From NCBI RefSeq assembly GCF_000429525.1, contig NZ_AUCA01000004.1, positions 1-64,000 of the forward strand: a stretch of 64,000 nt of DNA, in the 5' to 3' direction. Below, piece after piece: positions 25,572-34,496 of the stretch; position 1 is the stretch's first letter; each line of letters begins with the position of its first letter. The notes under the pieces are model-generated. The model was not told where the DNA came from. It made no database searches and saw only the letters and a program-made list of their open reading frames with translations. The translations under genes and the position numbers were made by a program. The DNA is from Alicyclobacillus contaminans DSM 17975. GTDB taxonomy: Bacteria > Bacillota > Bacilli > Alicyclobacillales > Alicyclobacillaceae.

Positions 25572-28500
25572 ATGCGCACAGCAGCGCGGTGGAATGGAGT
25601 GTATGTGCCGAATCAACAGTTCGGAAAGCCAGGGCGCGGCATGCTGTGGCTGACCGGGGAAACGAACGCGTCGAACGTGAGGGAGAGGTTGCAGCGGGCG
25701 TTCGGAGCCATTGGGGACGTGGCACTCTGGTCAGAGAAGGACGATCCACAGATGGAGCGGTTTTCCCAGCCGGGGGCTGTGGTGGTGGATGAAGATACAT
25801 ACTTTCGCGCGGTGGCGGAAATGGCGGCGCGAGACGATGGGAAGCCGGCGCGGTCTCTGGAGTTCTCGCTGCTTTCGGCGGCGCCTTCTCTGGCGTGGCA
25901 ATGCCACCTGTTTCGACTGGCGGTGGATCTGGTTGCCCGTGGTGACGTGTTGGCTTGTGCGGCGCCCGCCGGCAGCCGGTGGACCGACATGTACGCAGCG
26001 TGTTTCGAATTGGCGCAGAGCGGCGATGAGTCGCTCGGATTGTGGCGCAGCGCCGTGGGGGAGTACGCTGCGGCATGGGTGCCCGCGTGGTGCACACCGC
26101 GTCTGCGCGCGCTGCGCAATCTGTGGCTGAACCAAGCCGAAGAGATGGTGCCGGTGACGCCGGAGGGGTGGACGGCGCGGCATGCGGGAGAACAGTGGCT
26201 GTGGCGGGCTGTGGATTGGGTGATGCGGCGATGGGGCCGGCCGAAGTTGACCGATGGGGGGCAGGGCGGCACGTCCTATCGGGTGATGTATCGCGGGGAG
26301 GAAGACATGCTGCGGCAGTTCGCCGAAGCGCTGCACTCGAGCGAAAATCGTTTTTTTGCCGATGGGTGGTTGATCTGGCGGACGCTGCGGCAGGGCTTTG
26401 CGACGAGCGGCTGGCGCCGGGAATGGTTGGAAGATGCGTCGGGGAAGTCGTACTACCATGTGGAATTGGAATTGACGCCGCCCAAAGAGCACGTTCAGGC
26501 AGAGTGGACAGTTCAGATTTACATTGCCCACAATGAATGGAATGCGCGGAGACCGCTGGCGGACTGGTGGACAACACCCAGTCGTCACTGGCGCGTGGGG
26601 CGGGAGATGCTATTTGCGCCGGACACGTGGTTTCTTCCGCAGCTGTTGGCTGCGGCCGCCGTCTGGCCGGAATTGGCGGAGGCGTTGGCGCGGCCGGGGG
26701 TGTCCTTTGTCGTCCTGTCGCCGGACGATGTGTACTCGTTCTTGACGGAGCGACTCCCCGCGCTCGAGGAACTGGGAATTCCCGTTCGCTACCCGGACAT
26801 TTCCACACACCCGCTGTCGGACATCCGAATCAAGGTGCGAGTCCAAAGAACGCACCGCAGGCAGCAGAGAACGTCGTCCGCGGTGCGAGAGCGCTGGTTT
26901 TCTGCGGAACAGCTCGTGGATTTTGACTGGACGGTGGCGCTTGGCGACGTGGAACTGCCGGCGGAAACGTTTGAGCAGATGGTGGCGCGAGGAACGCCGT
27001 TCGTGCAGGTGGGCGGATCGTGGAAATTGATCCCGATGCAGGCCATTCTCAAACAATTGGAGCAGCTTCGGGCGGGCCGCGGCGCCAAGTCGCTGAACGC
27101 CGTGCAATTTACGCGCGCGGTGCTCTTGGCGGAAGGGGAGACGGAAGGGGCCGCGGTCGATGTGGAATTTGACCAGACGGCCACCGACGCGAGGCAGGTG
27201 CTGCGGGCGCTGCTCCGTGCGCATACGCCGGTGCTGTTGGAGCCCCCCAGCGGATTTCGCGGCACGCTGCGCGCCTATCAACGGCTCGGTTACGCGTGGT
27301 TGGCCCATCTCCGATCCGCCGGCTGCGGCGCTGTCCTGGCCGATGATATGGGGCTGGGAAAAACCATTCAGGTGCTGGCGTATCTGTTGCATTTGAAGGA
27401 GACCCGCGCCGCGGAGGGCGTGCATCTGCTGATTTGCCCCACGTCTCTGGTCGCCAACTGGCGTACGGAAATCCAGCGGTTTGCGCCGGAGCTGCGCGTG
27501 TATGTGCATCACGGAGCACATCGGCACGTTCCCGCGGCGGATGGGCGCTCACCACTCGAAGTGGCGAGGGAAAACTGCGACGTGGTGCTGACGACGTACG
27601 CCACGGTCGTGCGCGACGCGGAACTGCTGCAGGCGCTTGCATGGGATGCGGTGATTGCGGACGAGGCGCAGAATATCAAGAATCCGGAGACCAAACAGGC
27701 GCGGGCGGTCCACGGTTTGCACGCGATTCACCGCATCGCGCTGACGGGGACTCCCATGGAGAATCGCCTGGAGGAATTGTGGTCGATTGTCCAATTTGTC
27801 AATCCCGGCTATCTCGGGAGCTTGACGTGGTTTCGCCAGACATTCGCCATTCCGATTGCCCAGAGGGAGCAAGCGGCCGCGCGCCGGCTGCAGCGGCTTT
27901 TGCATCCGCTGTTGTTGCGGCGCAGCAAGTCCGATCCGGCGATTCAACTGGAGCTTCCGGAGAAATGGGAATTCACTCAGTATGCGGCGTTGACGGCGGA
28001 ACAGGCGGCGCTCTATCAGTCGGTGGTGGATCAACTGTTCACGGGACTGCCTCATGGGCGGAGCATGTCCCGCAGGGGGCAGATTCTGGCCTCTCTGGTG
28101 CGGCTGAAGCAGGTGTGTGATCATCCGTGTCTGCTTCAGGGGGGAAGGGCGACAGAGGAACAATCGGGAAAGCTGCGGCTGCTGCTCGATCTGCTGGAAA
28201 CGGTGCTGGCGGAAGGGGAAGCGGCACTGGTGTTCACCCAATTTCGGGAAATGGGCTGGATTTTGTGCGACGCGATGGCGCAGCGGTTTGGCTGGCGGCC
28301 GCAGTTTTTGCACGGCGGTCTCGGGGCCGTGGAACGAGGGCAGATGGTGGATCGCTTTCAGCGTTCCGAAGATCCGGCACCGGTGCTCGTGCTGTCGCTG
28401 AAGGCCGGTGGCGTGGGATTGAATCTGACGCGGGCAAACCACGTTTTTCACTACGACCGCTGGTGGAATCCGGCGGTGGAGGACCAGGCCACAGATCGGG

Positions 28501-28730
28501 CGTATCGCATTGGCCAGGTGCGGGATGTGCAGGTGCACAAACTGATTTGTCCGGGGACCTTGGAAGAGCGGATTGACACCTTGATTCAGTCCAAACGCAC
28601 GCTGTCATCCGCGATTGTGGGACAATCAGAGCAGTGGTTGACGGAATTGGACAACGAGACCTTGCGGTCGTTGTTTGAGCTGGACGTCAAGGCGGCCATG
28701 GAGGCGGAAGCATGGGCAAGCGATCTGTAG
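25572..28730 (+). CDS. SNF2-family DEAD/DEAH-like helicase with N-terminal DUF3670-type region
   Basis: A 1052-residue SNF2/RapA-like ATPase. The first half (about 1-560) is the bacterial SNF2-associated region of the DUF3670 type. The motor follows: Walker A in DDMGLGKTIQ, DEAQ box in VIADEAQNIKN, motif III LTGTPMENRLEELW, and in the C-lobe FLHGG, LVLSLKAGGVGLNLT and TDRAYRIGQ. Such enzymes translocate on duplex DNA and remodel DNA-protein complexes, and the bacterial ones are usually paired with a SWIM protein, as here. GGGAGG lies about 14 bases before the ATG. Overlap with the next gene is 19 bases. Confidence 0.92.
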   Translation: MRTAARWNGVYVPNQQFGKPGRGMLWLTGETNASNVRERLQRAFGAIGDVALWSEKDDPQMERFSQPGAVVVDEDTYFRAVAEMAARDDGKPARSLEFSLLSAAPSLAWQCHLFRLAVDLVARGDVLACAAPAGSRWTDMYAACFELAQSGDESLGLWRSAVGEYAAAWVPAWCTPRLRALRNLWLNQAEEMVPVTPEGWTARHAGEQWLWRAVDWVMRRWGRPKLTDGGQGGTSYRVMYRGEEDMLRQFAEALHSSENRFFADGWLIWRTLRQGFATSGWRREWLEDASGKSYYHVELELTPPKEHVQAEWTVQIYIAHNEWNARRPLADWWTTPSRHWRVGREMLFAPDTWFLPQLLAAAAVWPELAEALARPGVSFVVLSPDDVYSFLTERLPALEELGIPVRYPDISTHPLSDIRIKVRVQRTHRRQQRTSSAVRERWFSAEQLVDFDWTVALGDVELPAETFEQMVARGTPFVQVGGSWKLIPMQAILKQLEQLRAGRGAKSLNAVQFTRAVLLAEGETEGAAVDVEFDQTATDARQVLRALLRAHTPVLLEPPSGFRGTLRAYQRLGYAWLAHLRSAGCGAVLADDMGLGKTIQVLAYLLHLKETRAAEGVHLLICPTSLVANWRTEIQRFAPELRVYVHHGAHRHVPAADGRSPLEVARENCDVVLTTYATVVRDAELLQALAWDAVIADEAQNIKNPETKQARAVHGLHAIHRIALTGTPMENRLEELWSIVQFVNPGYLGSLTWFRQTFAIPIAQREQAAARRLQRLLHPLLLRRSKSDPAIQLELPEKWEFTQYAALTAEQAALYQSVVDQLFTGLPHGRSMSRRGQILASLVRLKQVCDHPCLLQGGRATEEQSGKLRLLLDLLETVLAEGEAALVFTQFREMGWILCDAMAQRFGWRPQFLHGGLGAVERGQMVDRFQRSEDPAPVLVLSLKAGGVGLNLTRANHVFHYDRWWNPAVEDQATDRAYRIGQVRDVQVHKLICPGTLEERIDTLIQSKRTLSSAIVGQSEQWLTELDNETLRSLFELDVKAAMEAEAWASDL

Positions 28731-29440
28731 GAAAGACGGGATTTGTGGAAGGGCGCTGGAAACCGTTGTTGGAACGGGCGGAAAGCAGCCGCTTGCGTCG
28801 CGCGCGCGCGTTGGTGAAACAAGGAGCGGTTCGCATGGTGACGGTCGCGGAGGGCTGGGTGTCCGGTCGCGTACGCTCGACGCAGTCGCATCAGGAGCTC
28901 GTGCAGGTGCGAACGGTGGACTGGTGGGTGCCGTACACGGACAAGTTGGCGCTGTGGCTGGCTCGCCGCCCGGATTGGCTGGCTGCGCTGTATGCGCGGG
29001 TATGGAATTTGGAGTTTGTTGCTTTCGTGGAACAGGCTGGACTGACGCTGTTTCCCCAGCCGTCGATGGTGGATGATTGGCTGGCGGAAGCTCGGTGCTC
29101 CTGTTCGGATCCGAACGCGCTGTGTCCACACGTATTGGCGTTGGTATGGTACATGATTGGCGAAATGCAGAACAGCCCATGGATTGCTCTTCGATACGTC
29201 GGCGTGGATATGGAACCGTTGATGTCCGTGGTGAAGATGCACAGCACCGTGCCCGAACTGCCTTCACAGTCTGAGGTGCGCTCGGGAGACGAATGGATGA
29301 TGGCGGAAACCGAAGAGGAGAAAGTCAGTTTTCAGTCGTCGGATAGCGCAGCGGACTATGGATTGCGGCAACGCATCGCGCCCGCGGTGGACGCCGCCAC
29401 ATTTGCCGAGTGGAGGCGTCGCTACATCACGTGGGACTGA
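28712..29440 (+). CDS. SWIM zinc-finger protein, partner of the SNF2 helicase
   Basis: A 242-residue protein with one SWIM zinc finger, C-x-C...C-x-H, at Cys129, Cys131, Cys138 and His140 (ARCSCSDPNALCPHV). SWIM proteins bind DNA or partner proteins, and the SNF2-SWIM gene pair is common in Gram-positive bacteria. GGAGG at 28700-28704 precedes the ATG, which lies inside the helicase 3' end, so translation is coupled. The last 60 residues are acidic and low in complexity. It lies just upstream of the SOS mutasome operon. Confidence 0.88.
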   Translation: MGKRSVGKTGFVEGRWKPLLERAESSRLRRARALVKQGAVRMVTVAEGWVSGRVRSTQSHQELVQVRTVDWWVPYTDKLALWLARRPDWLAALYARVWNLEFVAFVEQAGLTLFPQPSMVDDWLAEARCSCSDPNALCPHVLALVWYMIGEMQNSPWIALRYVGVDMEPLMSVVKMHSTVPELPSQSEVRSGDEWMMAETEEEKVSFQSSDSAADYGLRQRIAPAVDAATFAEWRRRYITWD

Positions 29441-29571
29441 GTGTCTGTCACCTCGGGTTCTTCCTGGCCACTGAATGCGCGGGTTTGCCCCGGACCCGAA
29501 AGCACTTGTCGGGCGGCCATGCCAATCAGCGCACTCAGGACAATGATGGTCAACACAAAGCCGAACCCCAT
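29422..29571 (-). CDS. Small single-pass membrane protein (49 aa)
   Basis: A short gene on the minus strand starting MGFGFVLTIIVLSALIGMAA, one membrane helix at residues 3-21, then a polar acidic tail ending TDTQSHVM. AAGGAG at 29581-29586 lies 9 bases before ATG 29571; an ATG at 29577 is also possible but too close. The stop codon lies within the 3' end of the SWIM gene, a 19-base antisense overlap. No family is recognised. The strong ribosome site plus membrane helix support a real gene. Confidence 0.6.
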   Translation of the reverse strand: MGFGFVLTIIVLSALIGMAARQVLSGPGQTRAFSGQEEPEVTDTQSHVM

Positions 29572-29692
29572 GATCATCCTCTCCTTCGTCTGAATTTCTT
29601 ATCAATATAGACGAAACAACAGCGAGAAATGTTTCACAGAGGAATACTGAAAGGAAAACAAACTGCTGACAGCGAGGCCAGATTTTACATGA

Positions 29693-29704
29693 GAACACAT
29701 GTTT
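29693..29704. promoter_or_regulatory. LexA (DinR) box 1
   Basis: GAACACATGTTT matches the Gram-positive SOS box (CGAACRNRYGTTYC) at 12 of 14 positions when flanks are counted. It overlaps the -35 element at 29703-29708. Confidence 0.75.
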
Positions 29705-29730
29705 GCACCGGTCGGCCGTGCGCATATAAT
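29703..29730 (+). promoter_or_regulatory. Vegetative promoter of imuB-dnaE2 operon
   Basis: TTGCAC (29703-29708) and a perfect TATAAT (29725-29730) are 16 bases apart, a sigma A promoter. LexA boxes lie on its -35 and just downstream of its start point. Confidence 0.85.
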
Positions 29731-29745
29731 GAATACCGTGAATGA

Positions 29746-29757
29746 GAACATATGTTC
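29746..29757. promoter_or_regulatory. LexA (DinR) box 2, perfect palindrome
   Basis: GAACATATGTTC is a perfect palindromic SOS box core, 13 of 14 to the Bacillus consensus with flanks. It lies about 10 bases past the predicted transcription start and 23 bases before the imuB ATG, well placed for repression. Confidence 0.9.
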
Positions 29758-29780
29758 CCGTTTGGCGAGGGTGAAGACCG

Positions 29781-31043
29781 ATGCGATTTACGTTGTTCGG
29801 ATTCGCGGAAGGGGTATTGGGACAGCGAACACACGGGCCATGGGCGGTGCTGAGAGACGGGGTGGTGCTGGACGCCTCCATCTCCGCCCGCAAGCGGGGG
29901 GTAGGGCCGGGGGTGTCCGCCACCGCCGCAAAGGCGCTGCTGCCAGAGCTGGAATTCGAGGAGGAACCTGTTTCTTCGCCGCCGGTGATGGAGTGGTTAT
30001 GGCGTCGGCTGTGGGCGATTTCCCCTTGGCTGGAGACCTGCGGCGAGACGGCGTTTTGGCTGCAAATCCCGGGAACCCAACCGCCGTTTCGAGAAGTTCG
30101 CCAATTGCTGTTGGATGTGGAGCGAGCCTTTCATGGGGAGCAGCGGGTGCGCGTGGGGCTGGCGGAATCGCCGTTTTTGGCGAGAGCGCTGGTGGAATGG
30201 GGACGATGGGAGCGGGTGCCGCAGGCTCGGTGTTTTCGGATTGGACGACAATTGTGGCTCGTGTCCCCCGGATTGGCGAACGGACCGCTGGGCCGCCCGG
30301 ATGTAAGGACCGGTGCGGCCGCGGACGGGCGGTGGGCCAAACCGCTTCCCATCCGCGCGCTGTGGACGCTGGCCGAGGATAAACGGGAAGCGCTGGAGAG
30401 GCTCGGGATCTTCCGGTTGGGGCAATTGGAGCGGGTGCCGGCGACGCGGCTGCGCCGTCATTTTGGCAAGGAGGCGCTGGAGTGGTTCCGTTGGTTGGAG
30501 CCGACGACGGGCGGAATCCGGGTCAACTATCCGCGCCCTCAACATGGCCGGAGTTGGCAGGCGGTGTTGGGGGAGGAGGCAGCGTTGGAACAGCGCTGGG
30601 AGATTGTTCAAAGTCTGATTCGAGATTTGACGGCGACGTTGGAGCAGGCGATGTGCGGAGCGCTTCGCGCGCGTCTGGAGTGGGAGAGCGACGCGGGAGA
30701 AGGGCGATACGAGCGCGCCGTCCAGCGTCCGCTGCATACCCCGGAAGCCTGGTTGGCGGCTGTAGAACCCGGAATGAATGCGTGCCGCGGCCGAATTTTG
30801 CGGCGGCTGGCGGTGTATGCGGAGGAATTGCGCCCATTGCAAACGGTCCAGACATCGTGGCTGGATTGTCGCGGGATGGCTTGGGAACAGACGCGGCGAA
30901 AACGGTCCTTGGAGCGCTGGATGGAACAGATAAACAGAAGGTATCCCAGGATGCTGCAGTGGGGAATCAAGCCCACTTTTCGCGAACAGCGGCTGCAGGC
31001 GTTGCATCGCGCACTGGAGGAGGCAGCGCCACAGCGGAATTAA
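29781..31043 (+). CDS. imuB: ImuB-like catalytically inactive Y-family polymerase
   Basis: A 420-residue protein of the ImuB (DnaE2-associated Y-family) type. The N-terminal part (VVLDASISARKRGVGPGVSATAAKALLPEL) aligns with the Y-family palm, but the acidic catalytic residues (DMD and SxDE motifs) are missing, as expected of ImuB. The region LERLGIFRLGQLERVPATRLRRHFG is the thumb helix-hairpin-helix. ImuB links DnaE2 to the sliding clamp during translesion synthesis. GAGGGTG precedes the ATG. The usual C-terminal DUF6504 part is absent and found in the next gene. Confidence 0.8.
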   Translation: MRFTLFGFAEGVLGQRTHGPWAVLRDGVVLDASISARKRGVGPGVSATAAKALLPELEFEEEPVSSPPVMEWLWRRLWAISPWLETCGETAFWLQIPGTQPPFREVRQLLLDVERAFHGEQRVRVGLAESPFLARALVEWGRWERVPQARCFRIGRQLWLVSPGLANGPLGRPDVRTGAAADGRWAKPLPIRALWTLAEDKREALERLGIFRLGQLERVPATRLRRHFGKEALEWFRWLEPTTGGIRVNYPRPQHGRSWQAVLGEEAALEQRWEIVQSLIRDLTATLEQAMCGALRARLEWESDAGEGRYERAVQRPLHTPEAWLAAVEPGMNACRGRILRRLAVYAEELRPLQTVQTSWLDCRGMAWEQTRRKRSLERWMEQINRRYPRMLQWGIKPTFREQRLQALHRALEEAAPQRN

Positions 31044-31055
31044 GGAGGCGTCAGC

Positions 31056-31298
31056 GTGTCCAGGATTGTTCAGAGGCCCATTCGAATTCATCGTTGGCGG
31101 AATGGGAAACCCCTGTGCTTTTCGGATGGTCCGGTTGTTCATCGGGTGCGCGAGGTGATTGACAGCTGGTCGGAGATGGGCAACTGGTGGGATGGAGAAG
31201 GGGGGCGAACGATGCTGCGCGTGTGGACCGATGCCGAGGCGGCCTTTGATTTGGAATGCGTTGAGGAGCGGTGGTTCATCTACCGGATCTGGGATTGA
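31056..31298 (+). CDS. Stand-alone DUF6504-like mutasome protein
   Basis: An 80-residue protein with the layout of DUF6504, a domain usually fused to the C-terminus of ImuB or encoded beside it: VVHRVREVIDSWSEMGNWWDGEGG, a beta strand RTMLRVWTDAEAAFDLE and an ending WFIYRIWD. It lies 12 bases after imuB and 12 before dnaE2, with GGAGG at its start, so it belongs to the same operon. Its role is unknown; contact with DnaE2 or ImuB is inferred from gene order. Confidence 0.7.
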   Translation: MSRIVQRPIRIHRWRNGKPLCFSDGPVVHRVREVIDSWSEMGNWWDGEGGRTMLRVWTDAEAAFDLECVEERWFIYRIWD

Positions 31299-31310
31299 GG
31301 GATGTTCGAC

Positions 31311-34300
31311 ATGTTCATTCACCTGCATTGCCATTCTCCATTCTCATTTCTGGACGGTGCTTCATCTATTGAACAGTTGGTGGCGCAAGCGCATCTGCAG
31401 AAGATGCCCGCCCTTGCGCTGACGGATCACAATACGGTCGCGGGGCTGCCGGCGTTTCATCGCTGGGCGGCGGTGTACGGTGTCAAGCCGATTTCCGGGG
31501 CGGAGGTGACGCTGATGGACGGCGCCCACCTGACGCTTTTAGCTGCCACGGCCTCGGGATACGCCAACCTTTGCAAGCTGTTGACCCAAGCGCACGCCGG
31601 AGCGGGGAGGCGGCTTGATCCGCGCCTCTCGGAAGCGGCCCTGTTCCATCATCGGGAAGGGTTGCTGGTGTTGTCCGGCTGTTGGCGGGGGCCCGTTGCG
31701 CGGGCGTTGCTGCGCGGAGACAGAGCGGCGGCGGAAGCGGTGGCGCGCCGTTATCGGGAAAACTTCGCGGACGCGTTTTATCTCGAAGTGCATGCGGACG
31801 ACTATCCGTTTTCGCGGCGGCTGATGAGGGCGCTGGCGGATTTGGGCGAACATCTTCGGATCCCGTTGGTGGCCACGGGCAATGTCCATTATCACCAGCC
31901 GGATCGATTTCCGGTGCACGATATTTTGACCTGCGTCCGCCTCGGGTGCGACGTGCGCGTTCCCCATGCGGATCGGCCGCTGAACGACAAGCGCTGGTTG
32001 TTCGACGAAGCGGAGGCAAAGCGGCGGTTTGCGCAGCTGCCCGCATCCGCCATCGCGAATACGATGAAGATTGCGGAGCAATGCGAGGTGGTGCTGCGCC
32101 TGCACGACGCGCTGTTTCCAGCGTTCCCGCTGCCAAGCGGGGTGTCCAGCGCCTCGGCATTCTTGCGGACGCTGGTGTTTCGCGGCGCCAGGGATCGCTT
32201 TGGACGCGTGGATCGACATTTACAAAATCGGTTGGAACACGAACTGAACATCATTGAACAGCTGGGCTATGTGGACTATTTTTTAGTGGTCTGGGACATC
32301 GTCCGCCACGCGCGCAGCCGGGGCATTCGCTGTGTGGGCAGAGGCTCCGCCGCAGATTCCGCCGTGGCCTTCTGTCTCTATCTCACAGATGTGGATGCGG
32401 CGGGACGAGGCCTGTTATTCGAGCGGTTCATGAGCTTGGAGCGCGCGGAGAAACCGGATATTGACATCGACTTTGACAGCCGTCGCCGAGATGAGGTGAT
32501 CTCATACGTCTATGAGAAGTATGGCGCCGAACATGTGGCTCGCGTCGCAACGTACCAGACTTTTCGCGGAAGATCCGCCATTCGGGACATCGGCGCGGCG
32601 CTGGGATTGCCGGCTGACCTGCTCGACGCGTTGGCAAAACGGGTGCCTTGGATGACGCATGCGGATCGGCTGGAACACGCACTCGCAGAGGTTCCGGAAT
32701 TGAAGGGATTCTCCGATTTTCAGTCGGCGTTTCGCTGGTTGCATCGATTGGCCGCGGCAGTGGCCGGGTTTCCGAGGCACTTTGGAATGCACCTCGGCGG
32801 TCTCGTCATCAGCCGGCGGCCACTGCTGGAGACGACCCCGTTGCAGCCGTCCGCCAAAGGAGAATGGATGACGCCGTTTGACAAGGAAGGCGTGGAGGAC
32901 GTGGGCCTGGTGAAGCTGGATCTGTTGTCTCTGCGCACGCTGTCGGCGGTGGAAAACACGCTGGTGTTGCGAAAACAGCAGGGGAAGGCGGTGAATTACG
33001 ACAGCATTCCACTGGATGACACGGAGACCTTTGACCTGTTGAGCCGTGGAGACACCATCGGTGTGTTTCAATTGGAGAGTCCCGCGCAGCGGGTGCTGCA
33101 ATCGCGGTTGAAGCCAAAGAGCTTGGAGGACATTGTGGCGAGCGTTGCCCTGATTCGTCCAGGCCCCATCCAGGGCAACATGGTGGATCCCTTTCTTCTG
33201 CGCCGGCGCGGCGAAGTCCCCATCACCTACCTGCATCCGAAGTTGGAACCGATTCTTGGCAAGACATACGGCGTTGTGCTGTTTCAGGAACAGGTGATTG
33301 AGATTGCGACGGCGATTGCCCATTTCACGCCGGGTGAAGCGGATCAACTGCGGCGGGTCATGAGCAGGGCCAGGTCTCACGCGGAAATGGAGAAAATCGG
33401 CCAGCACTTTTTGAAAAAGGCGAAGGCGGCGGGGGTGTCGCCCGACGTCGCGGAAATCATTTTTTCCTACATTCAGGGATATGCGAGTTACGGCTTCTGC
33501 GAAGCGCACGCCGCCGCGTTCGCGACCACCGCGTACAAAACGGCTTATTTGGCGCGCCATTATCCGGCGGAGTTTTTTGCTTCCATTCTTAATCAGTATC
33601 CCATGGGCTACTATCCGGTTCACGTCATTTGCGCCGAAGCGCGGCGGCGGGGAATTGACATTCGAGGGGTGGACATTCAGCGCAGTACCTGGATGTGCAC
33701 GGTGGAATCCCCAGGCGCCATCCGGTTGGGTTTCTGCCGCATTAAAGGGTTTCGCGAGTCGTTGGCCGACACGCTCTGCCGAGAGCGGGAATTGCGTGGC
33801 CCCTACACATCGGTCCTCGACTGTCTGCGGCGCGTACCGGCATTGGATGGGTTGACTGCGGAGCGGCTGATTCGCGTAGGTGCGTTCGATGGCGTGATGG
33901 ATTCCCGGCGGCAGGCGCTCTGGCAGCTTCCGGATTGGCTCGGGATGCGCTCCGCGCTGCCGCTGCCGGTGGACGAAGAACGGGTTGCGACGGCGGGGGA
34001 GGTGGGGGAATTCTCGCTTGCGGCCAAGCTGACGGATGAATACAATTTACTCGGCGTTGGGGTTTCCGGTCATTGGGCCGCTCTCTTGCGACCACATCTT
34101 GAAAAACTGGCGTACAAAACCGCTGCGGCGATGGACGAGCTGCCGGACAACACGTTGGTCAAAGCCGCTGGTTTGGTTGTGCGGCCGCACCGGCCGCCAA
34201 CACGCAGTGGGAAGACGGTCGTATTTTTTACATTGGAAGATGAGACGGGCTTCGTGGATGCAGTCATGTTTGAGCCGGTATATCGCAGCGGCGGCGGTGC

Positions 34301-34442
34301 GGTGGTGTTCACACCGTTGGGGCGCTGGGTTGGAATGGAAGGCACCGTGCAGCGACGGGACAAAGGACGCGCGCAAGTGGTGGTGTCCAGGGTCTGGCCG
34401 CTGCAACATCTGCTGACTCAACCGGCATGGGGTGATTGTTGA
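31311..34442 (+). CDS. dnaE2: Error-prone DNA polymerase III alpha subunit DnaE2
   Basis: A 1043-residue C-family polymerase. The PHP domain starts FIHLHCHSPFSFLDGA, and the catalytic aspartates are in KPDIDIDFDSRRRDEVI with the palm loop CVGRGSAADSAVAFCLY. Later motifs are GVFQLESPAQR, RPGPIQGNMV and GYASYGFCEAHAAAFA, then an OB domain (KTVVFFTLEDETGFVDAVMF). Length and PHP sequence fit DnaE2 rather than the replicative enzymes. It makes damage-induced mutations with ImuB. ATG 31311 is preferred to ATG 31302 because of GAGGG spacing. Expression should be SOS-induced through the LexA boxes upstream. Confidence 0.92.
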   Translation: MFIHLHCHSPFSFLDGASSIEQLVAQAHLQKMPALALTDHNTVAGLPAFHRWAAVYGVKPISGAEVTLMDGAHLTLLAATASGYANLCKLLTQAHAGAGRRLDPRLSEAALFHHREGLLVLSGCWRGPVARALLRGDRAAAEAVARRYRENFADAFYLEVHADDYPFSRRLMRALADLGEHLRIPLVATGNVHYHQPDRFPVHDILTCVRLGCDVRVPHADRPLNDKRWLFDEAEAKRRFAQLPASAIANTMKIAEQCEVVLRLHDALFPAFPLPSGVSSASAFLRTLVFRGARDRFGRVDRHLQNRLEHELNIIEQLGYVDYFLVVWDIVRHARSRGIRCVGRGSAADSAVAFCLYLTDVDAAGRGLLFERFMSLERAEKPDIDIDFDSRRRDEVISYVYEKYGAEHVARVATYQTFRGRSAIRDIGAALGLPADLLDALAKRVPWMTHADRLEHALAEVPELKGFSDFQSAFRWLHRLAAAVAGFPRHFGMHLGGLVISRRPLLETTPLQPSAKGEWMTPFDKEGVEDVGLVKLDLLSLRTLSAVENTLVLRKQQGKAVNYDSIPLDDTETFDLLSRGDTIGVFQLESPAQRVLQSRLKPKSLEDIVASVALIRPGPIQGNMVDPFLLRRRGEVPITYLHPKLEPILGKTYGVVLFQEQVIEIATAIAHFTPGEADQLRRVMSRARSHAEMEKIGQHFLKKAKAAGVSPDVAEIIFSYIQGYASYGFCEAHAAAFATTAYKTAYLARHYPAEFFASILNQYPMGYYPVHVICAEARRRGIDIRGVDIQRSTWMCTVESPGAIRLGFCRIKGFRESLADTLCRERELRGPYTSVLDCLRRVPALDGLTAERLIRVGAFDGVMDSRRQALWQLPDWLGMRSALPLPVDEERVATAGEVGEFSLAAKLTDEYNLLGVGVSGHWAALLRPHLEKLAYKTAAAMDELPDNTLVKAAGLVVRPHRPPTRSGKTVVFFTLEDETGFVDAVMFEPVYRSGGGAVVFTPLGRWVGMEGTVQRRDKGRAQVVVSRVWPLQHLLTQPAWGDC

Positions 34443-34496
34443 AAGGGGCATGCATAAAGCGCATGTGCTTTGGGCCCGCATGAAGGGGGGAAGCCA

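Larger units (their letters stand above)
29572..29780. other. Regulatory gap upstream of the mutasome operon
   Basis: A 209-base gap, richer in A+T than its surroundings, between the leftward 49-residue gene and imuB. It carries the SOS promoter and two LexA boxes listed separately. Confidence 0.7.

Noticed and set aside
25572-29440. SNF2-SWIM pair as an anti-phage defence system
   Set aside because: SNF2 helicases occur in some defence systems, but no nuclease, methylase or integrase neighbours are here, and the pair is a common housekeeping set in Gram-positive bacteria.
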